DNA of 64,000 nt from a bacterium (lineage in GTDB: Bacteria; UBA8248), in NCBI GenBank assembly GCA_022828125.1, contig JAJEJD010000005.1, forward strand, positions 1 to 64,000, in the 5' to 3' direction. Made by a program: the position numbers and the translations under genes. Below are positions 42,408-52,352 of this stretch, piece after piece; position 1 is the stretch's first letter, and each line of letters starts with the position of its first letter. Below the pieces are notes generated by a model. It was given only the letters and a program-made list of their open reading frames with translations, ran no database searches and had not been told where the DNA came from.

Positions 42408-43754
42408 ATGCCAGACGCATTCGATGATAAAGATCGCGAATTCGTAATCAACCAGGCCCGCGAACTCGGCGTGCGTTTCATCCGCATGTGGTTCACCGAC
42501 ATCCTGGGCTTCCTCAAGAGTTTCGCCATCACCATCGAAGAGCTCGAAAACGCGCTCTACGAAGGACACCTTTTCGATGGGGCCGCCATCGAGGGCTTCG
42601 CGCGCATCGAGGAGAGCGACATGTTCGCCCACCCCGATCCGACGACGTTCTGCGTGCTGCCCTGGCGTCCGCAGGACGGCGGGGCCGTCGCGAGAATGTT
42701 CTGCGACATCAAGGACCCTGACGGCAACCCTTACGAGAGCGACCCGCGATTCGTGCTCAGACGAACGCTCCAGAGTGCAGCAAAAAAGGGATTTACGTTT
42801 TACGCGGGCGTGGAATATGAGCACTACTACTTCAAGTCCCCCGAACTGCCGATCGAAACGCTCGACCAGGGCGGGTACTTCGACCTCACGCCCTTGGACA
42901 TCGCAAGCGACCTGAGGCGCGAGACGGTTCTGAACCTCGAAAAAATGGGGATCGGGGTCGAATACAGCCATCACGAAGTCGGGCCCAGCCAGCACGAAAT
43001 CGATTTGCGCTACGGCGATGCGCTCACCATGGCGGACAACGCGATGACCTACCGGCTCGTCGTCAAGGAGGTCGCCATGCGGCACGGCGTCTACGCCACC
43101 TTCATGCCCAAGCCGCTCTCCGAAGAAAACGGAAACGGGATGCACACCCACCTCTCCCTGTTCCAGGGTTCGGAGAACGCGTTCCACGACCCGGAAAAAC
43201 CCGGCGGACTCTCGGATACCTGCCAGGCGTTCATCGCCGGCCTCTTGAAATACGTGCCCGAGATGACGCTCGTCCTCAACCAGTGGGTGAACAGCTATAA
43301 ACGACTCGTCCCCGGTTTCGAGGCGCCCGCCTACGTTACCTGGGCGCACAAGAGCCGCAGCGATCTGATCCGCATTCCCAGCACGCGCAAGGGCATGGAA
43401 TCCGACACGCGGATCGAGTTGCGCTCGCCGGACTCGGCGTGCAACCCCTATCTGGCGTTCGCCTGCATGCTGGCGGCCGGAATGGCGGGAATCGAAGAGG
43501 GCCTGACCCCGGTCCCTGCAGTAGAAGAGAACGTGTTCGAGATGAGTGAGGAGAGCCGCAAAAAACAAGGAATCAAAAGCCTGCCGGGGAACCTGCGGGA
43601 GGCCACGATGCTGGCCGAGCAGAGCGATTTCCTGAAAAACGTGTTCGGAAACCAGTTGTTCGATAAATTCATCGAGAACAAGAAACTCGAATGGGCGCCC
43701 TACCGCGCCCACGTCTCGGATTTCGAACTCAACAAATACCTCTCGATTCTCTAA
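42408..43754 (+). CDS. glnA: Type I-alpha glutamine synthetase
   Basis: 448 residues. The GSI signature motifs DGAAIEGFARIEESDM, EYEHYYF, YSHHEVGPSQHEIDLRYGDALTMADN, KPLSEENGNGMHTHLSLF, NSYKRLVPGFEAPAY and RIELRSPDSACNPYLAFACMLAAG are intact. It joins glutamate and ammonia to glutamine. Type I-alpha enzymes are not adenylylated: the segment that carries the target Tyr in I-beta (NLYDLP) reads NVFEMSEESRKKQ here. ATG 42408 has GGAG nearby. Confidence 0.93.
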   Translation: MPDAFDDKDREFVINQARELGVRFIRMWFTDILGFLKSFAITIEELENALYEGHLFDGAAIEGFARIEESDMFAHPDPTTFCVLPWRPQDGGAVARMFCDIKDPDGNPYESDPRFVLRRTLQSAAKKGFTFYAGVEYEHYYFKSPELPIETLDQGGYFDLTPLDIASDLRRETVLNLEKMGIGVEYSHHEVGPSQHEIDLRYGDALTMADNAMTYRLVVKEVAMRHGVYATFMPKPLSEENGNGMHTHLSLFQGSENAFHDPEKPGGLSDTCQAFIAGLLKYVPEMTLVLNQWVNSYKRLVPGFEAPAYVTWAHKSRSDLIRIPSTRKGMESDTRIELRSPDSACNPYLAFACMLAAGMAGIEEGLTPVPAVEENVFEMSEESRKKQGIKSLPGNLREATMLAEQSDFLKNVFGNQLFDKFIENKKLEWAPYRAHVSDFELNKYLSIL

Positions 43755-43800
43755 ATACAGCCTTCCCTCTCTAAAAAATGAAGCGAGGGAATATGGCGCG

Positions 43801-44130
43801 CTAGTCGGCGCAACTCTCGGCCAGCCATTCGAGATAGGACGCGCTGCCCTTATCGACCGCTATGGCCAGGACCTCCGGCACGTCGTAGCTATGGATTTGC
43901 GCCAGGTGATCGGAGAGGGCCTGCAATTTATCCTGCGTGGTCTTCATGATGAGCAGGACTTCCGCATCATCCTGAACCTCTCCCTCCCACCGATATAGGC
44001 TGCGAACTTTCGGCACCAGATTGACGCAGGCGCACAGCTTGTGCTCGAGCAATGATTTCGCGATCCGCGCGCCCTCTTCTTCGGAACCCGCCGTGCTCAA
44101 CACGATCCGGAACGCCCGCCCATCCTTCAC
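43801..44130 (-). CDS. cutA: CutA divalent cation tolerance protein
   Basis: 109 residues from GTG 44130, which has GAGGAGAAG just before it, rather than the long extension. RIVLSTAGSEEEGARIAKSLLEHKLCACVNLVPKVRSLYRWEGEVQDDAEVLLIMKT is the full CutA trimer fold. It lies 10 bases after meaB and may be co-expressed. Role in metal tolerance or copper homeostasis is inferred from the family name only. Confidence 0.9.
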   Translation of the reverse strand: MKDGRAFRIVLSTAGSEEEGARIAKSLLEHKLCACVNLVPKVRSLYRWEGEVQDDAEVLLIMKTTQDKLQALSDHLAQIHSYDVPEVLAIAVDKGSASYLEWLAESCAD

Positions 44131-44140
44131 CGCCTTCTCC

Positions 44141-45097
44141 TCATGCGCCCAGTATCCTCTCGGCCGCGCTGTAGGGGTCCACTCTTCGTGCGGCGATGGC
44201 GTCCAGGAGTTCATCCAGCTCCCGCCCGCCTTTCACGCCGTCTACCATGCGCTCCACCGCGAGTTCCTTCATCACCTCGGCGAGGGTAATGCGGGCGCGC
44301 TCCCGACCCAGGCGTCCGGCTTCATCGGGATGTTCCTGCAAGAAGACCATACGCGCCTCGATCTGCGCGGCTAGCTCTTCCGTCCCCTCACCCGTGAGCG
44401 CTTCCGTCTTCAGCACGGGAGGCCTCCAGGAACTCGCCTCGCCAGGATGAAACTTGAAGTCCAGCATTTCCTCGATTTCCTTCACCGTGCGGTCCGCACC
44501 GTCGCGCTTCGCCTTGTTCACCACGAAAATATCGCCGATTTCGAGAATTCCCGCCTTCGCCGCCTGAATATGATCCCCACCGCCGGGCGTCTGGAGCAAA
44601 ACAACCACGTCCGCGCATTGCATGATATTCACCTCGCCCTGCCCCACGCCCACGGTCTCGATGATCACCACGTCCCAGCCCATGGCGTCCATGACGCAGA
44701 GCGCGTCTCCGGTCGCGCGGGCGAGTCCGCCCAGATGGCCACGCGTGGCCATGCTGCGGATGAAGACTTTCGAGTCCGTGTTGTGCCTGCCCATACGGAT
44801 GCGATCGCCCAGAATGGCGCCGCCCGTGAACGGGCTCGTCGGGTCCACGGCGATAACGCACACTTTCTTGTCCTGGGCGCGATAATGGGCGATCAGCTGG
44901 TCGGAAAGCGTACTCTTGCCCGCGCCGGGGGGACCCGTGATGCCGATGACAAGGCTTTTTCCGCCTTTCAGATACAGTTCCTGCAAAATGGGTTTCGCGC
45001 GCGGGTCGTTGTCTTCCACCAGCGTGATGAGCCTGGCGGCGGGGCGAACCATGCCGTCCAGGATCTGAGGAATTTGAATTTTATCTCTACCATTCAT
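44141..45097 (-). CDS. meaB: MeaB/ArgK-type GTPase
   Basis: 318 residues. G1 GITGPPGAGKSTLSDQLI, Mg-binding DPTSPFTGGAILGDR, the G3-like ETVGVGQGE and the G4 segment VNKAKRDGAD identify the G3E-like chaperone GTPase that loads and protects methylmalonyl-CoA mutase. No mutase is in the window. It shares its region with acyl-CoA degradation genes, consistent with propionyl/methylmalonyl metabolism, but the coupling is indirect. Confidence 0.88.
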   Translation of the reverse strand: MNGRDKIQIPQILDGMVRPAARLITLVEDNDPRAKPILQELYLKGGKSLVIGITGPPGAGKSTLSDQLIAHYRAQDKKVCVIAVDPTSPFTGGAILGDRIRMGRHNTDSKVFIRSMATRGHLGGLARATGDALCVMDAMGWDVVIIETVGVGQGEVNIMQCADVVVLLQTPGGGDHIQAAKAGILEIGDIFVVNKAKRDGADRTVKEIEEMLDFKFHPGEASSWRPPVLKTEALTGEGTEELAAQIEARMVFLQEHPDEAGRLGRERARITLAEVMKELAVERMVDGVKGGRELDELLDAIAARRVDPYSAAERILGA

Positions 45098-45162
45098 ATT
45101 TTATTATTAAACAGAAGGTTATGGGCGTATTATCAAGTTATTTCTAAGTATGGTTCCGGCCC

Positions 45163-46308
45163 TCAGGAATCGAAGAGATACCGGCAGACAAGATTACGAT
45201 GTACCTCGCTCGTGCCTTCCCCGAGGGTGAACACCCGGGCGTCTCGCCAGAACATCGCCGCCGGCGTTTCCGCGATGTAGCCATACCCGCCATGAATCTG
45301 AATCCCTCTATCACACACGCGAAGGCAGGCTTCCGAGGCGAACAGTTTCGCCATCGCTACCTCTTCCCTGTTGTCTCCTCCTGCGTCGCGGATTTTCGCT
45401 GCTACTACGACCATCTCGCGCGCGGTGGCGATGTCGATGGCGCTCTCGGCCATCAGCCCTTTCAAGCCGGCGAAATCGGAGACAGGTCTTCCGAACGCCT
45501 CGCGCTTCTTAGCATGGGATGCCGCCGCATCGAGCGACGCCTCGGCGATGCCGACGCACATCGCGCCCAGCACGACCCTCCCGTCGTTAAGAACCTGCAT
45601 CGCCTGCCGCAAACCGCTCCCTTCTTCTCCGATGAGGCGCTCCGCCGGAAGCTCGCAATTCTCAAAGAAAATTTCCGCCGTATCTGCCGAGCGCATCCCG
45701 AGAGTCTGTGCGAGCGGCACGCTTCTGCGCCCCTCATCTCCCCTCTCTATCAAAAATGCGCTGATTCCGTCTTTTCCTTCCGCCGTGCGCGCAAAGATGA
45801 CTAAACTCTCGAAGTCCATTCCTTGCGTGACGAACATTTTTCCGCCGTTGATGATGTAGGCGTCCCCTTCTCTCCTCGCCTCGCACTCGAGAGCCGCCGC
45901 ATGACTGCCCGCGACCCGTTCGGTGATCGCCCATGCGCCTACGGCTCCTTTCGTGAGTTGAGGAATGCGGCTTTCTTTCTGCGCATCCGAGCCATGATGC
46001 AGCAAGTGACCCCCGCACAAGCCCGCCGAGATGCTGATCGTGAGGGCGAAACTCGGGTCACCACCGGCCAGCTCCTCCAAGACGAGGCATTCCTCGAACA
46101 ACCCGAGGCCGCGTCCACCGAGGCTCTCTGGCATCTTGACGCCGATGAACCCCGCCTCCGCCGCTTCTTTGTACAGATCGGAGGAGAACGCGCCCTCCCG
46201 GTCGCGCTCCAGGGCGCCGGGAGTCAGTTTTTGCCGGGCGAACTCACGGGCCTCTGCCTGGAGTAGCGCCTCTTTTTCCGTTAATTCAGTGTGCGTGACG
46301 ATAGACAA
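45163..46308 (-). CDS. Acyl-CoA dehydrogenase
   Basis: 381 residues starting TTG 46308 with GGAGGG ahead. Motifs: WAITERVAGSHAAALECEA, FVTQGMDFE, GMRSADTAEIFFENCELPAE, AFGRPVSDFAGLKG, CDRGIQIHGGYGYIAETPA and the catalytic Glu region FTLGEGTSEVHRNLV. FAD-dependent oxidation of an acyl-CoA to trans-2-enoyl-CoA. It starts 5 bases downstream of the LLM-oxidoreductase gene's stop and probably forms an operon with it. Confidence 0.9.
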   Translation of the reverse strand: MSIVTHTELTEKEALLQAEAREFARQKLTPGALERDREGAFSSDLYKEAAEAGFIGVKMPESLGGRGLGLFEECLVLEELAGGDPSFALTISISAGLCGGHLLHHGSDAQKESRIPQLTKGAVGAWAITERVAGSHAAALECEARREGDAYIINGGKMFVTQGMDFESLVIFARTAEGKDGISAFLIERGDEGRRSVPLAQTLGMRSADTAEIFFENCELPAERLIGEEGSGLRQAMQVLNDGRVVLGAMCVGIAEASLDAAASHAKKREAFGRPVSDFAGLKGLMAESAIDIATAREMVVVAAKIRDAGGDNREEVAMAKLFASEACLRVCDRGIQIHGGYGYIAETPAAMFWRDARVFTLGEGTSEVHRNLVCRYLFDS

Positions 46309-46313
46309 GCTCG

Positions 46314-47303
46314 TTACCCTCCACCCGCCTGGAGCGCCGGGATGATCTCCTCGCCCAGAAGGGTCAGCCTGTGCGGGTTGACGTCCAGATCGGGGATGGT
46401 GACGAGGATGTGATCCACGCCCGCCTTTGGATATTCCTTGAGACGCGCGACGCAGTCATCGGGCGTTCCGTAGACGCTCCCCGATTCCGGGATGACGCTC
46501 AGCTTCTCACGGGCCGCCGCGGCCACCGCCCTGTCTTTTTCGGGAATCACCATGACCATGAGAGATGCCCTTATCGCGTCGGGGTCTCTGCCCGCCTTTT
46601 TGCATTCAGCCTCGATGACGGGTCTTTTTTCCAGAAACTGCTCAGGCGTCCACCAGCGGCAGTTGTAGCCGTCCGCCTGGCGGGCCGAAACGCCGAGCAG
46701 TTTCGGGCCCTCGCCCCCCGTCCAGATCGGCGGATGCGGCTTTTGAGCCGGCGGCGGATCGCAAGCCCCGTTTTGGATCTGGAAATACCCGCCCTCGAAA
46801 TGGGGAGCGGATTCGGTCCACATCGCGCGTATTAACTGAATGGCTTCTTCGAGTTGCTCGATTCGCACGGCGGCATTCGGATAGGGATATCCGAAAGAAT
46901 GATATTCGTTTTCAATCCAGCCCGCTCCAATCCCGAAATCCACCCGGCCCTTGCTGATGACGTCCACCGTGGCCGCCGTCTTCGCCAGCATGGCCGGCGG
47001 GCGGTACCCCACGCACGACACCAGCGTGCCCAGACGCAAGCGTTCCGTGTCTCGCGCGAGTGCGGCCAAGGTCGTCCAGGGCTCCAGAATCGCGGTATCG
47101 GCGGATTGTTCCTTCTCATCCTGGGCGCCGAAGCCCGTCTGGCTCCCGTAGGAGGCGGGGTCGAGCGTCACGAAATGATCGCAATGCCAGAGTGAGTCGA
47201 TGCCGAGCCTCTCCGCCTCCTGGGCGATTTCCCTCAGCTTCTCGTAGTCGCCGATATACGTGCCCTTGAGCGTCAGGGCCACGATGATGCCGACTTCCAC
47301 CAT
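46314..47303 (-). CDS. LLM-class flavin-dependent oxidoreductase
   Basis: 329 residues with the luciferase-like TIM-barrel: VALTLKGTYIG, LWHCDHFVTL, RLRLGTLVSCVGYRPPAMLAKTAATVDVISKGRVDFGIGAGW and YRPxxL-like C-terminal region. It acts as an FMN- or F420-linked monooxygenase/dehydrogenase; no diagnostic residue for either is clear. ATG 47303 (MVEVG) is preferred over 47318, having AAAGGCGG upstream. Confidence 0.87.
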   Translation of the reverse strand: MVEVGIIVALTLKGTYIGDYEKLREIAQEAERLGIDSLWHCDHFVTLDPASYGSQTGFGAQDEKEQSADTAILEPWTTLAALARDTERLRLGTLVSCVGYRPPAMLAKTAATVDVISKGRVDFGIGAGWIENEYHSFGYPYPNAAVRIEQLEEAIQLIRAMWTESAPHFEGGYFQIQNGACDPPPAQKPHPPIWTGGEGPKLLGVSARQADGYNCRWWTPEQFLEKRPVIEAECKKAGRDPDAIRASLMVMVIPEKDRAVAAAAREKLSVIPESGSVYGTPDDCVARLKEYPKAGVDHILVTIPDLDVNPHRLTLLGEEIIPALQAGGG

Positions 47304-47423
47304 GATGCCGCCTTTCATACGAATGAATTCTCGAAAACCGTTTGTAAGCCTACCTTATCAGCATTGCAAACGAGAAACGAGGGAGACCGTATTCTCCAGC
47401 CACATCGCCCCTTGTTCGGAATC

Positions 47424-48305
47424 CTAGTTGCCCAAAACGACGCCGACGGCCCCGATGACGGACAAGAAACCACCGATGACGACGCGCAGGTTCACCGCCT
47501 CCTGTTTTCTGAAAAACACCCATGACAGAAAAATGATGAGCAGAACCGAGAGGCGATTCAGGGGAATGATCTGAACGATCTCCCCCGTTTTTATGGACGA
47601 CCAGAAGAAAAAGGCGGCCATGGCATTCAAACATGCGCCGCCCAGGACGGCCAAAAGCCCCTTTTTATCCCAGGATTTGGGCGCCCTCCCCTCCACGGAT
47701 AAAGGCAGAACGAGAAGCGCGAGGCAAAACGCCGTTATGCTGCCTGCCGTCATGCCCAGAGAGGCGGACTTGATAATCTGCAGCCCGAATTTGCCGAACA
47801 GGTGCGTCATCGCGAACAAAACGGCCGTTCCCAAAGGGACCAGATAATAAAACAAGGGAATGCGCCTTTGAACCTCGCCCTTTTCATAGACCAGTAGAAT
47901 CGACCCCGCCAAGATGGTCAGCGTTCCGAGCGCAATGAGCCACGTCATCCGCTCGCCCGCAAAAGCCACGGCAAACAGAGACGCCCACACGAGACTTGTC
48001 TGGGTGACGATGGAAGAACGCGCGAGCCCCACCAGCTTCATGCCGACTAGGCTGAGATAACGTCCGATGAAGGAGCCGGATATCCCCATGGCGGCGAACC
48101 AGAGGAGTCCCCCGAGCGGCCAATCCGCCACGCCGCCTTCCAGGTGATAGAACATGGCGCCGAAGCATAGTTGCACGGCGAGCATGAAGACGTTCATCAC
48201 AACCGGGCTCAGTCGCGCTACGCCGGCGCGGTACAGCGTGCGCGCTGAGGCGATGAAACAAGCGGCGATGAGCGCCAGGATGTTGGGATGGATGAAGTCG
48301 AGCAA
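47424..48305 (-). CDS. EamA-like (DMT) transporter, tandem copy A
   Basis: 293 residues, ten hydrophobic segments in two repeats, typical of the drug/metabolite transporter superfamily. MLDFIHPNILALIAACFIASARTL begins like the next gene's MLDAIHPNILALCSAALIAFARV. The C-terminus GEIVQIIPLNRLSVLLIIFLSWVFF matches its neighbour nearly residue for residue. TTG start. It lies 3 bases after copy B, so one transcript. Confidence 0.87.
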   Translation of the reverse strand: MLDFIHPNILALIAACFIASARTLYRAGVARLSPVVMNVFMLAVQLCFGAMFYHLEGGVADWPLGGLLWFAAMGISGSFIGRYLSLVGMKLVGLARSSIVTQTSLVWASLFAVAFAGERMTWLIALGTLTILAGSILLVYEKGEVQRRIPLFYYLVPLGTAVLFAMTHLFGKFGLQIIKSASLGMTAGSITAFCLALLVLPLSVEGRAPKSWDKKGLLAVLGGACLNAMAAFFFWSSIKTGEIVQIIPLNRLSVLLIIFLSWVFFRKQEAVNLRVVIGGFLSVIGAVGVVLGN

Positions 48306-48308
48306 CGC

Positions 48309-49196
48309 TTACCTGCCCGTCACGGTGAAGAAAGCGCCCGCAAGGGCAATCAGGGCGCCGAGGACGACGCGCCACGTCACGTTTTCCTGCTGCCGGAACA
48401 AGAGCCACGAGAGAAAGATGATCAACAAAACGGACAGGCGGGTTAAGGGGATGACGCGGGTGATCTCGCCGAGCTTCACTGAAGACCAGAAGAAGAAAAT
48501 TCCGCATCCCTGCAATGCGCCGCCCAGCAAGAGCACAAAAAATCCTTTTTTGTCACTGCCGGCGCCCGGGTCTCTTTCACTCTGCGCGAAGGGCGCCATT
48601 CCCAGCAAGATCATGAGCGAGGTCGTGTTGGCGACCGCCATCCCGAAAGCGGAGGAGGAAATCCATTCGAACGCGAATTTTCCCACTAGATGAGCGAACG
48701 CGTACATCACCGCTGACACGATGGGGATCAGGTAGTAATGCAGCGGAATTCTGCGGCCGCTATCTCCTTTGGGGTTGTAGACGAGCAGGCTCGCCCCGCA
48801 CATGACGCCCAGGATTCCACCCGCCTTCTGGAGGGACATCTCTTCTCCCAGGATGAATACGGCCAGCAGGGCCGACCACACCAGAACGGTCTGGCTCATC
48901 ACCGCCGCGCGCGCCAGCCCCGTATAGCGGATGGCGACGAAATTGATGTACCTGCCCAAAAAACTCCCGAAAAAACCCATCGCCATGAACCAGAAAATAC
49001 CCTGGTAAGGCATCTGGTCGAGCGGTCCCTCTATCCTGAAGAATAACCATCCGAGCGTGGTCGTCGCGCATGCCATGACCAGGTTGGCCGTGTGCATTTT
49101 CATGCGCGGAATCGCATATCGCTGCGAAACGCGGGCGAAGGCGATGAGCGCCGCCGAGCAGAGCGCTAGTATGTTGGGATGTATGGCGTCAAGCAA
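48309..49196 (-). CDS. EamA-like (DMT) transporter, tandem copy B
   Basis: 295 residues, ten hydrophobic segments. Start MLDAIHPNILALCSAALIAFARVSQRY, end ITRVIPLTRLSVLLIIFLSWLLFRQQE. Clearly a duplicated copy of 47424-48305 that has diverged. The two may form a heteromer or transport different ligands, as seen in some paired small multidrug-like carriers. TTG start. Confidence 0.87.
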   Translation of the reverse strand: MLDAIHPNILALCSAALIAFARVSQRYAIPRMKMHTANLVMACATTTLGWLFFRIEGPLDQMPYQGIFWFMAMGFFGSFLGRYINFVAIRYTGLARAAVMSQTVLVWSALLAVFILGEEMSLQKAGGILGVMCGASLLVYNPKGDSGRRIPLHYYLIPIVSAVMYAFAHLVGKFAFEWISSSAFGMAVANTTSLMILLGMAPFAQSERDPGAGSDKKGFFVLLLGGALQGCGIFFFWSSVKLGEITRVIPLTRLSVLLIIFLSWLLFRQQENVTWRVVLGALIALAGAFFTVTGR

Positions 49197-49549
49197 AACG
49201 TCGACCTTTTATGAACAACTTATCTCCCGTCCGGACACCATCAACCTCGGGATGCGCGCGCATCGTCGCTCATTCGCCGCAAAAGACGCTTTTTAGCAAA
49301 GAAGCGGACACCGGAAGCGATGAATATGGCTTGAGAGGACTCGGAATGGGACTCAAGGATTCGGTTCAAGGAATTTCCCACGGGCAGAATATGATGAATG
49401 ATTATGGCACGGAATGCGTTTTATTGGATAGCTTCAGACGCCGCGAAACGCAGGAAACAGCAAGGATTCGCCGAGTGAGCGCAGAGATTTTGGGGGTTCG
49501 CTCACTACCCGGCGCAACCTTGTAAAGAGCCGGGGCTCGGGGGTGAAAG
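49197..49549. other. Intergenic region with weak unassigned ORF
   Basis: About 350 bases. A 104-residue plus-strand frame (49211-49525) has no recognisable motif and atypical composition; it is not called. No RNA gene is seen. Confidence 0.5.
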
Positions 49550-50031
49550 CTACATCTCGTCCAGGCTCTTGTCGACGACTTTGGGACCCCGATATCCCGG
49601 AAAATTCTCGACGTAGGGGCAATCCTCGGGAAGCCCCCCCATTTCGATGATTTCAGGCCCGATCGGCAGGCACAGCGGCTCTATCTCGAAGCGCTCCGCA
49701 TATACGCGGCAATGGTTGGTCTCGACCTCAAGTTGCGGACAGGCGCTCGTCAGCAAGAGCAGCCTGTCGTCCTCCCAAACCTTGTCGTAACAACACTTCC
49801 CGCAGCCGGTGCAGAGCGCCTCCCACTCGGGCGTGCCGGAGGGTGGCAAGTTCTCGTCCATCCACCTCTGGATTTCATCGAGGCGAAGTTCTTTTTGCGT
49901 CTTGTACATGGGAATGACTTGTGGAGCATCCCGTTCAAGGCGTCTCTGCTCGGGCGTCTTCCACATCCGGTAGCCGCGCTTGCCTTTCGGCGGCTTGCTC
50001 CGTTTTCTGGAATCAGTCCTGGAGGCGGACA

Positions 50032-50032
<1 letters not shown>
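49550..50032 (-). CDS. YkgJ/YcgN-family cysteine-cluster protein
   Basis: 160 residues. The cysteine block CTGCGKCCYDK, SACPQL, NHCRVY and EPLCLP / DCPYV matches the UPF0153/YkgJ or YcgN-type domain thought to bind zinc or an iron-sulfur cluster. The first 30 residues (KRSKPPKGKRGYRMWKT) are basic. The ATG overlaps the enoyl-CoA hydratase stop as TGATG, so the two are translationally coupled. Confidence 0.82.
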
Positions 50033-50814
<782 letters not shown>

Positions 50815-50866
50815 TTATTTAGCACCTCATCTTTCAAGTCTGCTTCCAGCTATGGAAATTTACTGA

Positions 50867-50903
50867 AAAACCCCGTCAATTTATCGATATTTATCGAATT
50901 TTT
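50867..50903. repeat. 37-base dispersed repeat, copy 2
   Basis: AAAACCCCGTCAATTTATCG continuing ATATTTATCGAATTTTT, one mismatch from 20778-20814. It lies 53 bases upstream of the enoyl-CoA hydratase start and between it and the thiolase gene, so it may be in a promoter. Confidence 0.85.
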
Positions 50904-51024
50904 TGGGTTTAATCCGCCCTAAAAACCGACTTCGGTCCCGCCCTTCATGACGCCGGCGAAGCGGGCTTTTCATCCTCGAAAACTCCCCTGCTCCACCTGT
51001 GCTGAATACCATGATCGAGAAATT

Positions 51025-52215
51025 CTACCCCCCATACGCCTCGACGATCACCGACAGCCCCATGCCGCCCCCGATGCACGCGCCTGCCAAGCCGTACTTC
51101 CCGCCCCGGCGCCTGAGCTCGTGCAGAATCGTGAGGGTGAGCCGCGCGCCGCTCGCGCCCACGGGGTGGCCGATGGCGATGGCGCCGCCGTTCACGTTCG
51201 TCTTCTCGCGGTCGAGGCCGAGTTCCTTTTCCACCGCGAGATACTGCGCGGAGAACGCCTCGTTTATCTCGATCAGGTCCATGTCGTCGAGTTGGAGGCC
51301 CGCCTTTTTGAGCGCGATGCGGCTGCTCTCCGCAGGGCCGATGCCCATGATCTTGGGGTCGCACCCCGAGACGCCCCAGGAAACGAGCCGCCCGACGGGT
51401 TTGCGGCCCAGGCGTTCGGCCGCCGCGCGCGAGGAGATGACCAGCGCCGCCGCTCCGTCGTTGATGCCGCTCGCGTTGCCCGCCGTCACCACGCCGTCTT
51501 CCTTGAAGGCGGGCCTGAGCCGCGCGAGCGATTCCTCGTTCGAATCCGCCCGGGGGTGCTCGTCCCGCTCGAAGGTGATCGTCTTTCTCCGCTCTTTCAC
51601 CTCGACCGGGAAGCATTCCTCCGCCAGCCGTCCGCTCTCCCAGGCGTCGTGCGCGCGCGCCTGGCTCTGCGCCGCGAACTCATCCACGGCTTCACGGTGC
51701 AGGTCGTATTGATCCGCCAGATTCTCCGCCGTGATGCCCATCGGCACGTTGGCCATCGTGTCGGTGAGCGCCGTGTAGAGGCCGTCCTCCATGGGGGCCT
51801 GGAAGAGCTTCATGCCGGTCCGCGAGTTTCTGATGACGTGCGGCGTGAGGCTCATGTTCTCCGCCCCCACGGCGAGCACGACGTCGGCGTCCTCGGTCAT
51901 GATCTCCTTCGCCCCGCTCACCACCGCCTGGAAACCCGAGGCGCACATGCGGTTCACGCAGTAGCCGGGCCGCTCCAGCGGAACGCCCGCCGCAAGCGCG
52001 ACGTGCCTGCCGATGTAGACGCCGTCCGAGTTCGACTGGATGACGTTGCCCACCACGGTGTGGTCGATATCTTCGGGCGAGACGCCAGAGCGCGTCATCG
52101 CCTCTTTCGCCGCCAGCGCGCCCAGCTCCGTGGCCGACTTCTCCTTCAAGGTTCCAAGAAAACCGCCGAACGGCGTCCTTGCTCCGCCCAGAAAAACGAC
52201 GTCTTTATCCGACAT
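51025..52215 (-). CDS. Acetyl-CoA acetyltransferase (thiolase)
   Basis: 396 residues. The nucleophile Cys is in NRMCASGFQAV (about residue 89), the NEAFSAQ and GHPVGASGARL histidine motifs and the second Cys in GACIGGGMGLSVIVEAYG are intact. It condenses or cleaves acetoacetyl-CoA/3-ketoacyl-CoA. Transcribed toward the enoyl-CoA hydratase but separated by 210 bases holding the 37-base repeat. Confidence 0.93.
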   Translation of the reverse strand: MSDKDVVFLGGARTPFGGFLGTLKEKSATELGALAAKEAMTRSGVSPEDIDHTVVGNVIQSNSDGVYIGRHVALAAGVPLERPGYCVNRMCASGFQAVVSGAKEIMTEDADVVLAVGAENMSLTPHVIRNSRTGMKLFQAPMEDGLYTALTDTMANVPMGITAENLADQYDLHREAVDEFAAQSQARAHDAWESGRLAEECFPVEVKERRKTITFERDEHPRADSNEESLARLRPAFKEDGVVTAGNASGINDGAAALVISSRAAAERLGRKPVGRLVSWGVSGCDPKIMGIGPAESSRIALKKAGLQLDDMDLIEINEAFSAQYLAVEKELGLDREKTNVNGGAIAIGHPVGASGARLTLTILHELRRRGGKYGLAGACIGGGMGLSVIVEAYGG

Positions 52216-52352
52216 TCCCCGATTCCTCCTGCTTCAGTGTAAGGAAAGAAAATTTCCGTTTTTGTCCTGCTTTATTGAGCCTCACCATAACGCCAAGGCG
52301 AAGCGATGCGCAAGGGGAGTTGTTGCGGGAGGCCAGGGAGGAATTGCCTCCG

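Noticed and set aside
49211-49525. 104-residue plus ORF
   Set aside because: No motif, composition unlike neighbours and no ribosome site; noted as an intergenic frame only.
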